A DNA stretch of 64,000 nucleotides from DASYXT01 sp035934555. Lineage in GTDB: Bacteria > Verrucomicrobiota > Verrucomicrobiia > Limisphaerales > UBA8199. The notes beneath the pieces were generated by a model. That model worked only from the letters and a program-made list of their open reading frames with translations. It made no database searches and had not been told where the DNA came from. Positions within the stretch are counted from its first letter, which is position 1. Every line of letters starts with the position of its first letter. Made by a program: the position numbers and the translations under genes. Shown piece by piece: positions 1 through 7,304 of the stretch. The stretch covers positions 1 to 64,000 of the forward strand of contig DASYXT010000111.1 in assembly GCA_035934555.1 (NCBI GenBank). The letters are read 5' to 3'.

Positions 1-225
1 ATAGTTGCCAATACGTTTTTGGCACTCCTGAGCCTGTTGGGCGGTGATGGTTTTGGTGGTGCGCTTTCCCTCGATGAAGCCGGTCCAGCGATGATAGGGG
101 CCATGGAGTTTGGGAGGTTTGGCTTTGCAAGCGCAGTTGGGCTTACCGCAGGTGCTTTGGGCGGTGGAGAGGCTGCCCGGCAGCAGAGGGAGGGCGGCGT
201 GGAGAGTAATCTTTTTTCTTTTCAT
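1..225 (-). CDS. DUF6788-like protein, N-terminal part, cut by window edge
   Basis: An open frame reads leftward from ATG at 225 to the window edge without a stop (75 codons seen). The protein starts with basic residues MKRKK. It then has LLPGSLSTAQSTCGKPNCAC followed by a LHGPYHRW block. The CGKPNCxC-(x)n-HGPY pattern is typical of the small DUF6788 family, which in other genomes often sits next to transposase or integrase genes (family knowledge, from memory). The four visible cysteines suggest a metal-binding knuckle (inference). A ribosome-site-like AGGA lies at 229-232, only three bases from the start, inside a perfect 28-bp palindrome. The function is not known, and the C-terminal half and left neighbour lie outside the window. 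Confidence 0.65.
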   Translation of the reverse strand, partial: MKRKKITLHAALPLLPGSLSTAQSTCGKPNCACKAKPPKLHGPYHRWTGFIEGKRTTKTITAQQAQECQKRIGNY

Positions 226-226
226 T

Positions 227-254
227 TGTCCTAATGTATATATACATTAGGACA
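227..254. promoter_or_regulatory. Perfect 28-bp palindrome, candidate operator
   Basis: Bases 227-254 read identically on both strands. The core is TAATGTATATATACATTA, flanked by TGTCC and GGACA. It begins two bases upstream of the ATG at 225 and contains that gene's only ribosome-site-like AGGA. A dimeric repressor bound here, or an RNA hairpin, would block expression of the leftward gene. It could also be the end of a mobile element. The symmetry is seen; the role is inferred. Confidence 0.6.
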
Positions 255-681
255 CGATGCAAGCACCTTCGATCTAAAAAAACAGACAGCTCGCAAATAG
301 TGAGTGTGGCGATCACGCCTGGCCGGCGCGACCGTGGATGCCCTCCACTTCGAGGCGGGCACCAACCGCCCCCTCGTCCCGGGTGGGTGATGCCAGCCCC
401 CTTTCGTTCACACAGGTAAAATACTTATTGAAAAGCCGTCCAGAAAACCGCCACCCGAAGAAAAACATCCTGGGCTCCTGGGAAAAGAGGGGGCGACTGT
501 TAGGCAACCGCCAGCAGCCAGCGCACAGTTACAACTCGGACGAACCCGAAAAATCCCTAATTCGGAACCGCCGAACGCCCGGCAGGAATTGTCCGTGCTC
601 CGCTAAGGCATTACACCCGCCATTCCATTCGAGCATATTCTTGAATTGACAAGGCTTGCTGAACGTCGGGAAGATAATGCT
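255..681. other. Intergenic stretch with no supported gene
   Basis: No reading frame here has a credible start, codon pattern or recognisable protein. The short frames at 313-507 and 338-649 look random. No tRNA or strong terminator hairpin was seen. A TTGACA at 646-651 lies too near the next start codon for its best -10 partner to be convincing. Confidence 0.5.
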
Positions 682-2073
682 ATGAACGATTCCGCAAAAC
701 ATCCCCCGACCACTCGACGCGAATTTATCAAGACCACCGGCCGCCTGGCCGCCGCCAGCGCGTTGGCAGGCGTGACCCTGCCACACGTGCATGCCGCCGG
801 CAGCGAACTAATCCAAGTCGCCCTGATCGGATGCGGCGGGCGCGGCACCGGCGCGGCAGCCAATGCCCTTAACGTGAAACGCGGCCCGACGAAACTGGTC
901 GCGATGGCCGACGTGTTCCGCGATCGCCTCGATAGCAGCTACAGCACCCTCACCCGCGATTGCGGCGATAAAGTCGATGTGCCGGAAGACCGGAAATTTA
1001 TCGGGTTCGACGCCTATCAGAAGGCGATGGATTGCCTAAAACCAGGCGACATTGCGATCTTCACGACGCCCCTGGCGTTCCGCTGGGTGCATTTTACCTA
1101 CGCCATTGCCAAGAACCTCAACGTGTTCATGGAAAAGCCGCTGAGCGCCGACGGCGCGGCGAGTAGGCGGCTGCTGAAGCTGACCGAAGAAGCCTCGGCG
1201 AAGAATCTTAAGGTGGGCGTCGGGCTGATGTCCCGCCACAGCCGTCCGTTGCAGGAGTTACACCAAAGAATTCAGGATGGTGAAATCGGCGATATTATCC
1301 TGATGCGCGGCTACCGCATGAGCGAACCGGTGGGGTCGGCATTCTCGACGCGCTGGCCAGGTAATCCCAGCGAATTGCTCTGGCAAATTCAGCATTTTCA
1401 CAGTTTCCTGTGGGCGAGCGGCGGTTGCTTCAATGATTTCTACATCCACATTATCGACCACCTGTGCTGGATGAAGAACGCGTGGCCGGTGAAATGCCAG
1501 GCCCTGGGCGGGCGCCATTACAAGAGCGGGCCGGAAGGTCCGTACGTGGATCAGAATTTCGACAATTATTCGGTCGAGTATATTTTCGGCGACGGCGCGC
1601 GGCTGCTGATGGACGGGCGTTGCATGTATCGATGCAATGACCTTTACTCGAGTGCCATTCATGCCAGCAAAGGCATGGCCATCGCCTCCCAGCATGGCGA
1701 CTGCGGCACGCCTTCGCGCACGTTTAGCAGCCAGGCCATGCAAGGCTCCCATTTGCTCTGGACCTCGAAAGACATGCCCGGCCAAATGGACCCTTACGAG
1801 AACGAATGGAACGACCTGATGGACGCGATCCGCGACGACAAACCCTATAGCGAGGTGAAGCGCGGAGTCGAGGCCACCGTGGTCAGCAGCATGGGACGCC
1901 GCGCGGCGCATACCGGCCAGGAAGTCAGCTTCGAGGATATGCTCAATTCCGAGCACGAGTTCGCCCCGGGTGTGGACAAATTCACCATGGACTCCCCGGC
2001 GCCAGTCGTTGCCGATAAAGATGGTCAATATCCCAAGCCGGAACCCGGCATCAAACGGGATCGGGAATATTAA
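682..2073 (+). CDS. TAT-exported Gfo/Idh/MocA-family oxidoreductase
   Basis: 463 residues. ATG at 682 is chosen over the upstream in-frame TTG at 646 because GGGAAG precedes it at useful spacing and the twin-arginine signal then sits at the N-terminus. That signal is TTRREFIK at residues 10-17, followed by a hydrophobic alanine/leucine run ending near PHVHAAG. The mature part opens with a Rossmann segment (VALIGCGGRGTGAAANAL) and carries the family's EKPLS motif, where the lysine is usually catalytic. The family uses NAD(P) to oxidise or isomerise sugars and cyclitols. Exported members are abundant in Verrucomicrobiota and Planctomycetota, and some are GH109-like glycosidases. The exact substrate cannot be read. 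It stands alone, convergent with the heme operon across a strong inverted repeat. Confidence 0.9.
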   Translation: MNDSAKHPPTTRREFIKTTGRLAAASALAGVTLPHVHAAGSELIQVALIGCGGRGTGAAANALNVKRGPTKLVAMADVFRDRLDSSYSTLTRDCGDKVDVPEDRKFIGFDAYQKAMDCLKPGDIAIFTTPLAFRWVHFTYAIAKNLNVFMEKPLSADGAASRRLLKLTEEASAKNLKVGVGLMSRHSRPLQELHQRIQDGEIGDIILMRGYRMSEPVGSAFSTRWPGNPSELLWQIQHFHSFLWASGGCFNDFYIHIIDHLCWMKNAWPVKCQALGGRHYKSGPEGPYVDQNFDNYSVEYIFGDGARLLMDGRCMYRCNDLYSSAIHASKGMAIASQHGDCGTPSRTFSSQAMQGSHLLWTSKDMPGQMDPYENEWNDLMDAIRDDKPYSEVKRGVEATVVSSMGRRAAHTGQEVSFEDMLNSEHEFAPGVDKFTMDSPAPVVADKDGQYPKPEPGIKRDREY

Positions 2074-2086
2074 CTCGTAGAGCGTA

Positions 2087-2120
2087 GAGCGTGGAGCGTC
2101 TTGGGGCACGCTCCACGCTC
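2087..2120. terminator. Inverted repeat between convergent genes
   Basis: Perfect 13-bp arms GAGCGTGGAGCGT (2087-2099) and ACGCTCCACGCTC (2108-2120) with an 8-base loop. It lies between the ends of the oxidoreductase (2073) and hemH (2151), so it could stop transcription from both sides. There is no T-run, so it may instead be a dispersed REP-like unit. A short direct repeat of GTAGAGC-like units precedes it. Confidence 0.5.
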
Positions 2121-2150
2121 TGTTTCAGTCCGAAGCTGCCTCCGCTGCCG

Positions 2151-3167
2151 CTACCTCCCCATAAACTCTCGTGCCATGCTTTCGAGTGCGTTGAGCCAAA
2201 GAGGGTGTTCATTGAGACACGGGATGAGAGTCAGTTCTGAACCTCCGGCCGAGCGGAAGGTTTCGCGTCCGCGAATGCCGATCTCCTCGAGCGTTTCCAG
2301 ACAATCGGAAACGAACGCCGGGCAAATCACCAGGAGGTTTTTGATTCCGCGCGCCGCCAGCCGCGGCAATTCCAGATCCGTGTAGGGCTTGAGCCAGGGG
2401 TCGCGTCCCAATCGCGACTGAAATGAGACGGAATACTTTTCGCGGGGCAACCCGGTTTGGCGCACGAAGGCATTGACTGTGCGCAGACCTTGAGCGCGGT
2501 AACAGGTCGCATGGGCAGCGCCTGGCGTCTCACAACAATTCTCGCTGCAGAGGCAGTGCTTGCCAGTAGGGTCTGACTTGCGCAGGTGCCGCTCCGGCAA
2601 CCCGTGAAAACTGAACAAGAGAAAGTCAAAGGGTTTGGCCAGGTATTCGTTGGCGCTGCCCACCATCGCGGCGATATAAGCTGGGTGTTCGAAAAAGGGC
2701 GGCTGCACCGTCACGCGCATCGCCGGGGACTCGCGCGCGCACACCTCCTTGACGCGCACGACAGCGGTTTCGAAGCTGGACATCGCGTAGTGCGGAAAAA
2801 GCGGCACCAGCAGTAGCTCCGTCACGCCGCGCTCGGCCAGGTGGCGGATCGCCGCGGGAATCGAGGGATTCTGGTAACGCATTGCCAACTCGACCGGGAT
2901 GGGGAGCCGTTGCTGGAGGGTTTTCGTGACCTGTTTGCTGATCACCACCAGCGGCGAACCTGCGGGAGTCCAAATGGATGCGTAAGCATGCGACGACTGC
3001 TTTGGTCGGCGAGGTAAAATCGCAAAATTAACGACACAGAACCGGGTCAGCCAATTCACATCCAGCACGCGCGGATCCATCAGAAACTCGCGCAGGTACC
3101 GACGCACATCCGAAACGGACGGCGAATCGGGCGAGCCCAGGTTAACCAGCAGCAAACCTTTGCTCAT
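2151..3167 (-). CDS. hemH: Ferrochelatase
   Basis: 338 residues, the last gene of the heme operon. It inserts Fe2+ into protoporphyrin IX to make protoheme. Start ATG at 3167 overlaps the hemG stop (ATGA), and the protein then begins MSKGLLLVNLGSPDSP, the usual ferrochelatase opening. The catalytic histidine is in SFHGLPER (His-188) and the conserved glutamate in SDCLETLEEI (Glu-291). An unusual feature is a cysteine-rich stretch just after the active-site histidine, KHCLCSENCC (Cys-205, 207, 211, 212), with a further Cys-222. Some bacterial ferrochelatases hold a [2Fe-2S] cluster on internal cysteines, so a cluster here is possible but unproven. Confidence 0.95.
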   Translation of the reverse strand: MSKGLLLVNLGSPDSPSVSDVRRYLREFLMDPRVLDVNWLTRFCVVNFAILPRRPKQSSHAYASIWTPAGSPLVVISKQVTKTLQQRLPIPVELAMRYQNPSIPAAIRHLAERGVTELLLVPLFPHYAMSSFETAVVRVKEVCARESPAMRVTVQPPFFEHPAYIAAMVGSANEYLAKPFDFLLFSFHGLPERHLRKSDPTGKHCLCSENCCETPGAAHATCYRAQGLRTVNAFVRQTGLPREKYSVSFQSRLGRDPWLKPYTDLELPRLAARGIKNLLVICPAFVSDCLETLEEIGIRGRETFRSAGGSELTLIPCLNEHPLWLNALESMAREFMGR

Positions 3168-4588
3168 GAAGCGGTCCCCTGCCCCGCCGCAGCGAGAGCC
3201 GGCTGAGCGCGGGTTACAAAGCGCTCGATGCGTTCGACCACGGTGCATCCTGACACGATGGAATCACTCAACGAAACGCCATCGCGGAAATGACCGGCGA
3301 AAAAGAGCCCGGGCGCTTTAGTTTCGAGTGCGGCAAACGCTTCCCGGAACCGGCCGTACCCAAGGTTGTACTGCGGAATTGCTTTGGGATAATAAACGGT
3401 ATGCTGGAAAGTCGGTTTGCCGCGCAATCCGAGCAGCACCCGGAGGTCCTCGCACGTCAGGGCGACAAGTTCGTCCGTCGGAAGGGATGCCAGCTCAGGG
3501 TAACGCTCTCCGCCGACATAGCTGGTTAATGTGAGGTGCCCCTGCGGCGCGCGATTCGGAAACAACGAAGAGGAAAAGATCGTGCCCAGAATTTTGAACC
3601 CTGCGACCTTCGGTATCAGCATGCCGAATCCCTCGCAGGAATGCGCCAGGTCTTCCCGCCGAAAACCCAAAACGACGCTCGCGACCGGTGGGTAACGAAT
3701 CTCGGCAAAAGTCGCCAGGCTCAGCGGCTCGGTGGCCTGCAAGCCAAGTTCTGCGAGCCTGTAGGCCGTGCCGCAGTAAAGAACACAACGGTGCTCCGCG
3801 AGACGCGTCTCACCGCCTTGCTGAACCTCGACTGTCCAGCCGTCGGCGGTTTGCCGTAAGCCGGTGATAGCCGAATTGAGTCGCACCGCCGCCCCCAATC
3901 GCTCCTGCAGGGTTCTGGGCAGAACTTCCAGGCCTTCGTCGAAGGAGAACTTTGGCGCGCGATCCTTGGCAATTTCACCGCGCTTGCGCCGTTCGCGCCC
4001 GCCGAGAATTTGCCCTTTGATAAGCGAGCCGTAGCGGGCTTCGAGCTGCGCCAGTTTCGGGAACGCCTGTTGCACTGATATTTTGTAGGGGTCGCCGGCA
4101 TACACGCCGGCAACCAACGCATCAATCGCGTGGTCGAGGAACTCCTGGCCCAACCGCCGCCGCACGAACTGCGCAATGCTCTCCTCAGTCCCGGCGCGGC
4201 GAGCCGGAACGAACGGTTCGTGGAGCACGGCCAGCTTTGCGCGCGGGGTAAAAAGCCGCGTCGTAAGAAAACCCAGGGGCGAACCGGGCATCGCGATGGG
4301 TCGCCGATACCGCACGATGTACCGCGCGGAGGCTTCGGCAGCCGGGTCCAGCCGGCGGAATTGCAACCCGGCGTCCTGGACCAGTTGGCCGATGCGCGGG
4401 GAAGTTTCCAGCAGAGTGTTGGGACCGAACTCAGCGAGATAGCCGTCCCGGCGCAGTGAACGAATCACTCCGCCGACACGGTCGCCGGCCTCATAGACCG
4501 TCACCGGAATTCCGCGCCGCTGCAGATAAAAGGCCGCAGTCAGGCCGGTGATGCCCGCCCCGATAACGGCGACCGAACGCTCCCTCAT
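3164..4588 (-). CDS. hemG: Protoporphyrinogen/coproporphyrinogen oxidase, HemY type
   Basis: 474 residues. This FAD enzyme oxidises protoporphyrinogen IX to protoporphyrin IX, using oxygen. The N-terminus VAVIGAGITGLTAAFYLQRR is the dinucleotide-binding fold, followed by the YEAGDRVGG motif. FFAGHFRDGVSLSDSIVSG near the C-terminus is the second FAD-contact region. Because hemN makes protoporphyrinogen upstream and a ferrochelatase follows, it most likely acts in the protoporphyrin-dependent branch. Start and stop overlap hemN and hemH by four bases each (ATGA), so translation is probably coupled. It is HemY-like, not the small flavodoxin-like HemG of E. coli; the symbol follows common annotation practice. 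Confidence 0.93.
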   Translation of the reverse strand: MRERSVAVIGAGITGLTAAFYLQRRGIPVTVYEAGDRVGGVIRSLRRDGYLAEFGPNTLLETSPRIGQLVQDAGLQFRRLDPAAEASARYIVRYRRPIAMPGSPLGFLTTRLFTPRAKLAVLHEPFVPARRAGTEESIAQFVRRRLGQEFLDHAIDALVAGVYAGDPYKISVQQAFPKLAQLEARYGSLIKGQILGGRERRKRGEIAKDRAPKFSFDEGLEVLPRTLQERLGAAVRLNSAITGLRQTADGWTVEVQQGGETRLAEHRCVLYCGTAYRLAELGLQATEPLSLATFAEIRYPPVASVVLGFRREDLAHSCEGFGMLIPKVAGFKILGTIFSSSLFPNRAPQGHLTLTSYVGGERYPELASLPTDELVALTCEDLRVLLGLRGKPTFQHTVYYPKAIPQYNLGYGRFREAFAALETKAPGLFFAGHFRDGVSLSDSIVSGCTVVERIERFVTRAQPALAAAGQGTAS

Positions 4589-5961
4589 ATAGTGCGGGAA
4601 TGCTTTCGCTCGCCGGCGGGCGCCAGCGTATTGTCGAAGGTCATTGCGATGTTCCTGATGAACAGCCGGCCCGTGTCAGTCACTTCCATGCCCGTGGGCA
4701 AGCGCCGCACCAGCCCGTCGGCTTCGAACCCAGCCAGCGCCTCTATCTCGCGCTCGAAATAACTGGCAAACGGAACTCCCAGCCGCTGCGACATCGCCGC
4801 ATAATCCAGCGACAAGTCGCACATGACGCGCATGATGGTCTCGCGGCGGAGTTTGTCCTCGTCGGTGACGAGATACCCTCGGGCGAGCGGCACCGAGCCG
4901 GTATCCAGCACGCCATAATACTTTGCCAGGTCCTTCTCGTTTTGCCAGTAGGCCTCGGGAATCTGCGAAATCGAGGACATGCCGAATGCGTAGATATCGG
5001 CGCCGGCGCGGGTGCTGTAGCCTTGGAAATTGCGCTGAAGCTGTTTGCGGCGCTGCGCCACCGCCAGCTCGTCGCCCGGCCGCGCGAAATGGTCCATCCC
5101 GATATACACGTAGCGATTGTTCTCGGTCAGCCGCTCAATGACGGCTTTCAACAACTGCAGCTTCACTTCCGGCGCGGGCAAAATCTTTTGTTCAAGAATC
5201 TTTTGCGCCGGCTTGACCCAGGGCACGTGCGCATAGCTGAACACCGCCAACCGGTCCGGTTCAAGCGACAACACAGCGTCCAGCGTGCGATTGAACGACT
5301 CGACGGTCTGGTGCGGCAAACCGTAAATCAGGTCGAAATTAATCGAACTGAACCCCAACTCGCGGACCCAGCCCAGCACTTGTTCGGTCAGGGCGCGCGG
5401 TTGAATCCGATGCACCGCCTCCTGCACTTGGGGGTCAAAGTCCTGCACGCCGAGCGACGCGCGGTTGAAGCCGACCTCGCGCAACGCTGCGATGTGGTCG
5501 CGCGTCAGGCGGCGCGGATCGATCTCCACGCCCGCTTCCAGGCCCTCCGAAAATGTGAAGTGCCGGTGAATGACCTCCCCGAGCCGCCGGATTTCGTCCG
5601 GGCTGAGAAAAGTTGGCGAGCCGCCGCCCCAATGCAGTTGCACCGCCTTGCGCCGCGGATTGAGCAAGGTGCTCATCCGGGTCATTTCCTTGTCGAGATA
5701 ATCGATGTACCGCGTCCCTTGCTGGTGATTCAATGTAATCACCGTCGTGCAGCCGCAATACCAGCAAAGCGTCTCGCAGAAAGGAATGTGGAAGTACAGC
5801 GACAAGTCCCGCTCGGTGCGGTTGTTCTCGAGAATCTTCTCGGCCAACTCGGGCCATTGCAAGGCCTCCGTGAACTTCGTCGCCGGTGGATAGGACGTGT
5901 AACGCGGCCCGGCGACGTTATATTTCTTCACCAGGTCCAGGTCCACTTTCAGCATGCTCAT
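4585..5961 (-). CDS. hemN: Oxygen-independent coproporphyrinogen III oxidase (radical SAM)
   Basis: 458 residues. It decarboxylates coproporphyrinogen III to protoporphyrinogen IX with S-adenosylmethionine. ATG at 5961 is chosen because GGAG lies eight bases upstream; the open frame upstream of it reads back into hemE. The radical SAM cluster motif is CETLCWYCGC (Cys-62, 66, 69, then 71), at the same residue numbers as E. coli HemN. The N-terminal PRYTSYPPA is the family signature. It starts four bases after the hemE stop and overlaps hemG by four bases. An oxygen-independent enzyme in a cell with high-oxygen respiration is common and suits variable oxygen. No oxygen-dependent HemF is in the window. 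Confidence 0.95.
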   Translation of the reverse strand: MSMLKVDLDLVKKYNVAGPRYTSYPPATKFTEALQWPELAEKILENNRTERDLSLYFHIPFCETLCWYCGCTTVITLNHQQGTRYIDYLDKEMTRMSTLLNPRRKAVQLHWGGGSPTFLSPDEIRRLGEVIHRHFTFSEGLEAGVEIDPRRLTRDHIAALREVGFNRASLGVQDFDPQVQEAVHRIQPRALTEQVLGWVRELGFSSINFDLIYGLPHQTVESFNRTLDAVLSLEPDRLAVFSYAHVPWVKPAQKILEQKILPAPEVKLQLLKAVIERLTENNRYVYIGMDHFARPGDELAVAQRRKQLQRNFQGYSTRAGADIYAFGMSSISQIPEAYWQNEKDLAKYYGVLDTGSVPLARGYLVTDEDKLRRETIMRVMCDLSLDYAAMSQRLGVPFASYFEREIEALAGFEADGLVRRLPTGMEVTDTGRLFIRNIAMTFDNTLAPAGERKHSRTI

Positions 5962-5965
5962 AACT

Positions 5966-7087
5966 TTAGCTCCGGGCGCCGGCTGCGCGGATGGTTTCGA
6001 CCAGGCGCGCGATGTTCTCCGGCTTCGCGTTCGGCGGCACGCCATGGCCCAGATTAAAAATGTGCCCCGGCCGATGCTTCATCTCAGCGAGCAGCCGCCC
6101 GGTTTCTACTGCGACAATCGCCGGCGTGGTGCTCAGCAAAAACGGATCGAGATTGCCCTGCACGGCGATTTGCGGGCCGAGCCGCGCGGCGACCTCGGCC
6201 AGCCGCACGTTCCAATCCACACCCACCACCTGCGCGCCCAGACCGGCCAGCTCAGACCAGTTGCCATGCGCGCCCTTGGCAAAGACAATCACCGGCACTC
6301 GCCGATTGAGCGATTCGATGATCTGCTTGAGCCAAACGCCTGAAGCCGCCATAAACGCCCCGTCCGAGAGCGCACCCGCGAGGCTATCAAAAACCTGGAC
6401 GACCTCCGCCCCCGCGTCAATTTGCAGATGGAGGAACTTTGACACCGCGAGGGTGAGCTTTTCGAGCAAACGCGCGAACAACCGCGGCTGCTCATAAAAC
6501 AGCGCCTTGGCTTTGCTGTATTCTTTTACACCACCGCCTTCGACCATGAAATTGGCGAGCGTCCAAGGCGACCCGGCAAAGCCAATCAGCGCCGTCCGGC
6601 CCGCCAACCCAGGCTTGATGAGCCGCAGCGCCTTGGACACGTACTCCAGCCGCTCCGGCAAAGCGCCGGGTTCGAGCCGCTCGATGTCCGCGCTTTCTTT
6701 GAGCAAAAATTCCATTGCGATACCGCCGCCCTCGCGAAATTCATACCCTTGGCCTAATCCTTCCGCGACCACCAGGATATCGCTGAAGAGGATTGCCGCA
6801 TCGAAATCGAACCGCCGAATTGGTTGCAAGGTCACTTCCGCCGCCAGTTCCGGTGTCTGCACCAGCTCAAGGAATGAATGCTTTTCTTTTAGCGCGCGAT
6901 ACTCGGGCAGCGCCCGGCCGGCCTGGCGCATTAACCATATCGGGGGGCGGTCCACCGGTCGGCAACCGCAAGCGTCCAAAAAGCGCTGCCGGTTGCTCAC
7001 GGCCCCGCCGGCCATGGCAGATGCTTCGCCGGCTTCACGGCTTGAAGGTGAAGTTGGCGGTTGGCCCGATGTGGCTAAAGTTGTCAT
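5966..7087 (-). CDS. hemE: Uroporphyrinogen decarboxylase
   Basis: 373 residues, first gene of the operon. It removes four carboxyl groups from uroporphyrinogen III to give coproporphyrinogen III in the cytoplasm. The conserved PPIWLMRQAGRALPEYR near the N-terminus holds the substrate-binding arginines. DAAILFSDILVVAEGLG carries the conserved aspartate, and GHGVPPNAKPENI near the end is also typical. The start at 7087 leaves about 24 poorly conserved residues; ATG at 7015 would give MAGGAVSNRQRF and cannot be excluded, but lacks a ribosome site. A promoter-like sequence lies at 7153-7181 on the same strand. Confidence 0.93.
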   Translation of the reverse strand: MTTLATSGQPPTSPSSREAGEASAMAGGAVSNRQRFLDACGCRPVDRPPIWLMRQAGRALPEYRALKEKHSFLELVQTPELAAEVTLQPIRRFDFDAAILFSDILVVAEGLGQGYEFREGGGIAMEFLLKESADIERLEPGALPERLEYVSKALRLIKPGLAGRTALIGFAGSPWTLANFMVEGGGVKEYSKAKALFYEQPRLFARLLEKLTLAVSKFLHLQIDAGAEVVQVFDSLAGALSDGAFMAASGVWLKQIIESLNRRVPVIVFAKGAHGNWSELAGLGAQVVGVDWNVRLAEVAARLGPQIAVQGNLDPFLLSTTPAIVAVETGRLLAEMKHRPGHIFNLGHGVPPNAKPENIARLVETIRAAGARS

Positions 7088-7152
7088 GCGGCCTGCGGCG
7101 CCCGGCTGACACTATGCTATCCGTTCCTAATTGGGCGCCTCTAGGACTGTTT

Positions 7153-7181
7153 AGAATAGAGGTTAAGGAGGAAGTGGTCAA
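7153..7181 (-). promoter_or_regulatory. Sigma-70-like promoter for the hem operon
   Basis: Reading leftward: TTGACC (7181-7176), a 17-base spacer, then TATTCT (7158-7153). This is 5/6 and 4/6 to consensus at ideal spacing, about 65 bases upstream of the hemE start. It is the only good promoter match in the hemE upstream region. Confidence 0.55.
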
Positions 7182-7304
7182 CGGCTACCCCTTTTTTGGC
7201 CATTGGCATACAATTTTTGGCTAGCTGGGCCCGCTTCCGTGGCCGCGCTGCGTGGTCACGTATTAGCTTGTGGTCGCATGGCCGCGTTGGCAGGTTGCTT
7301 AGCC

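Noticed and set aside
646..681. TTG start extending the oxidoreductase by 12 residues
   Set aside because: Would place residues ahead of the twin-arginine signal and lacks a ribosome site; TTGACA here also lacks a properly spaced -10.
1258..2109. Long antisense frame opposite the oxidoreductase
   Set aside because: Shadow of a well-supported gene; no family sequence.
4600..6057. 485-codon frame on the plus strand opposite hemN
   Set aside because: hemN on the minus strand is certain; the plus frame is a by-product of GC-rich codons.
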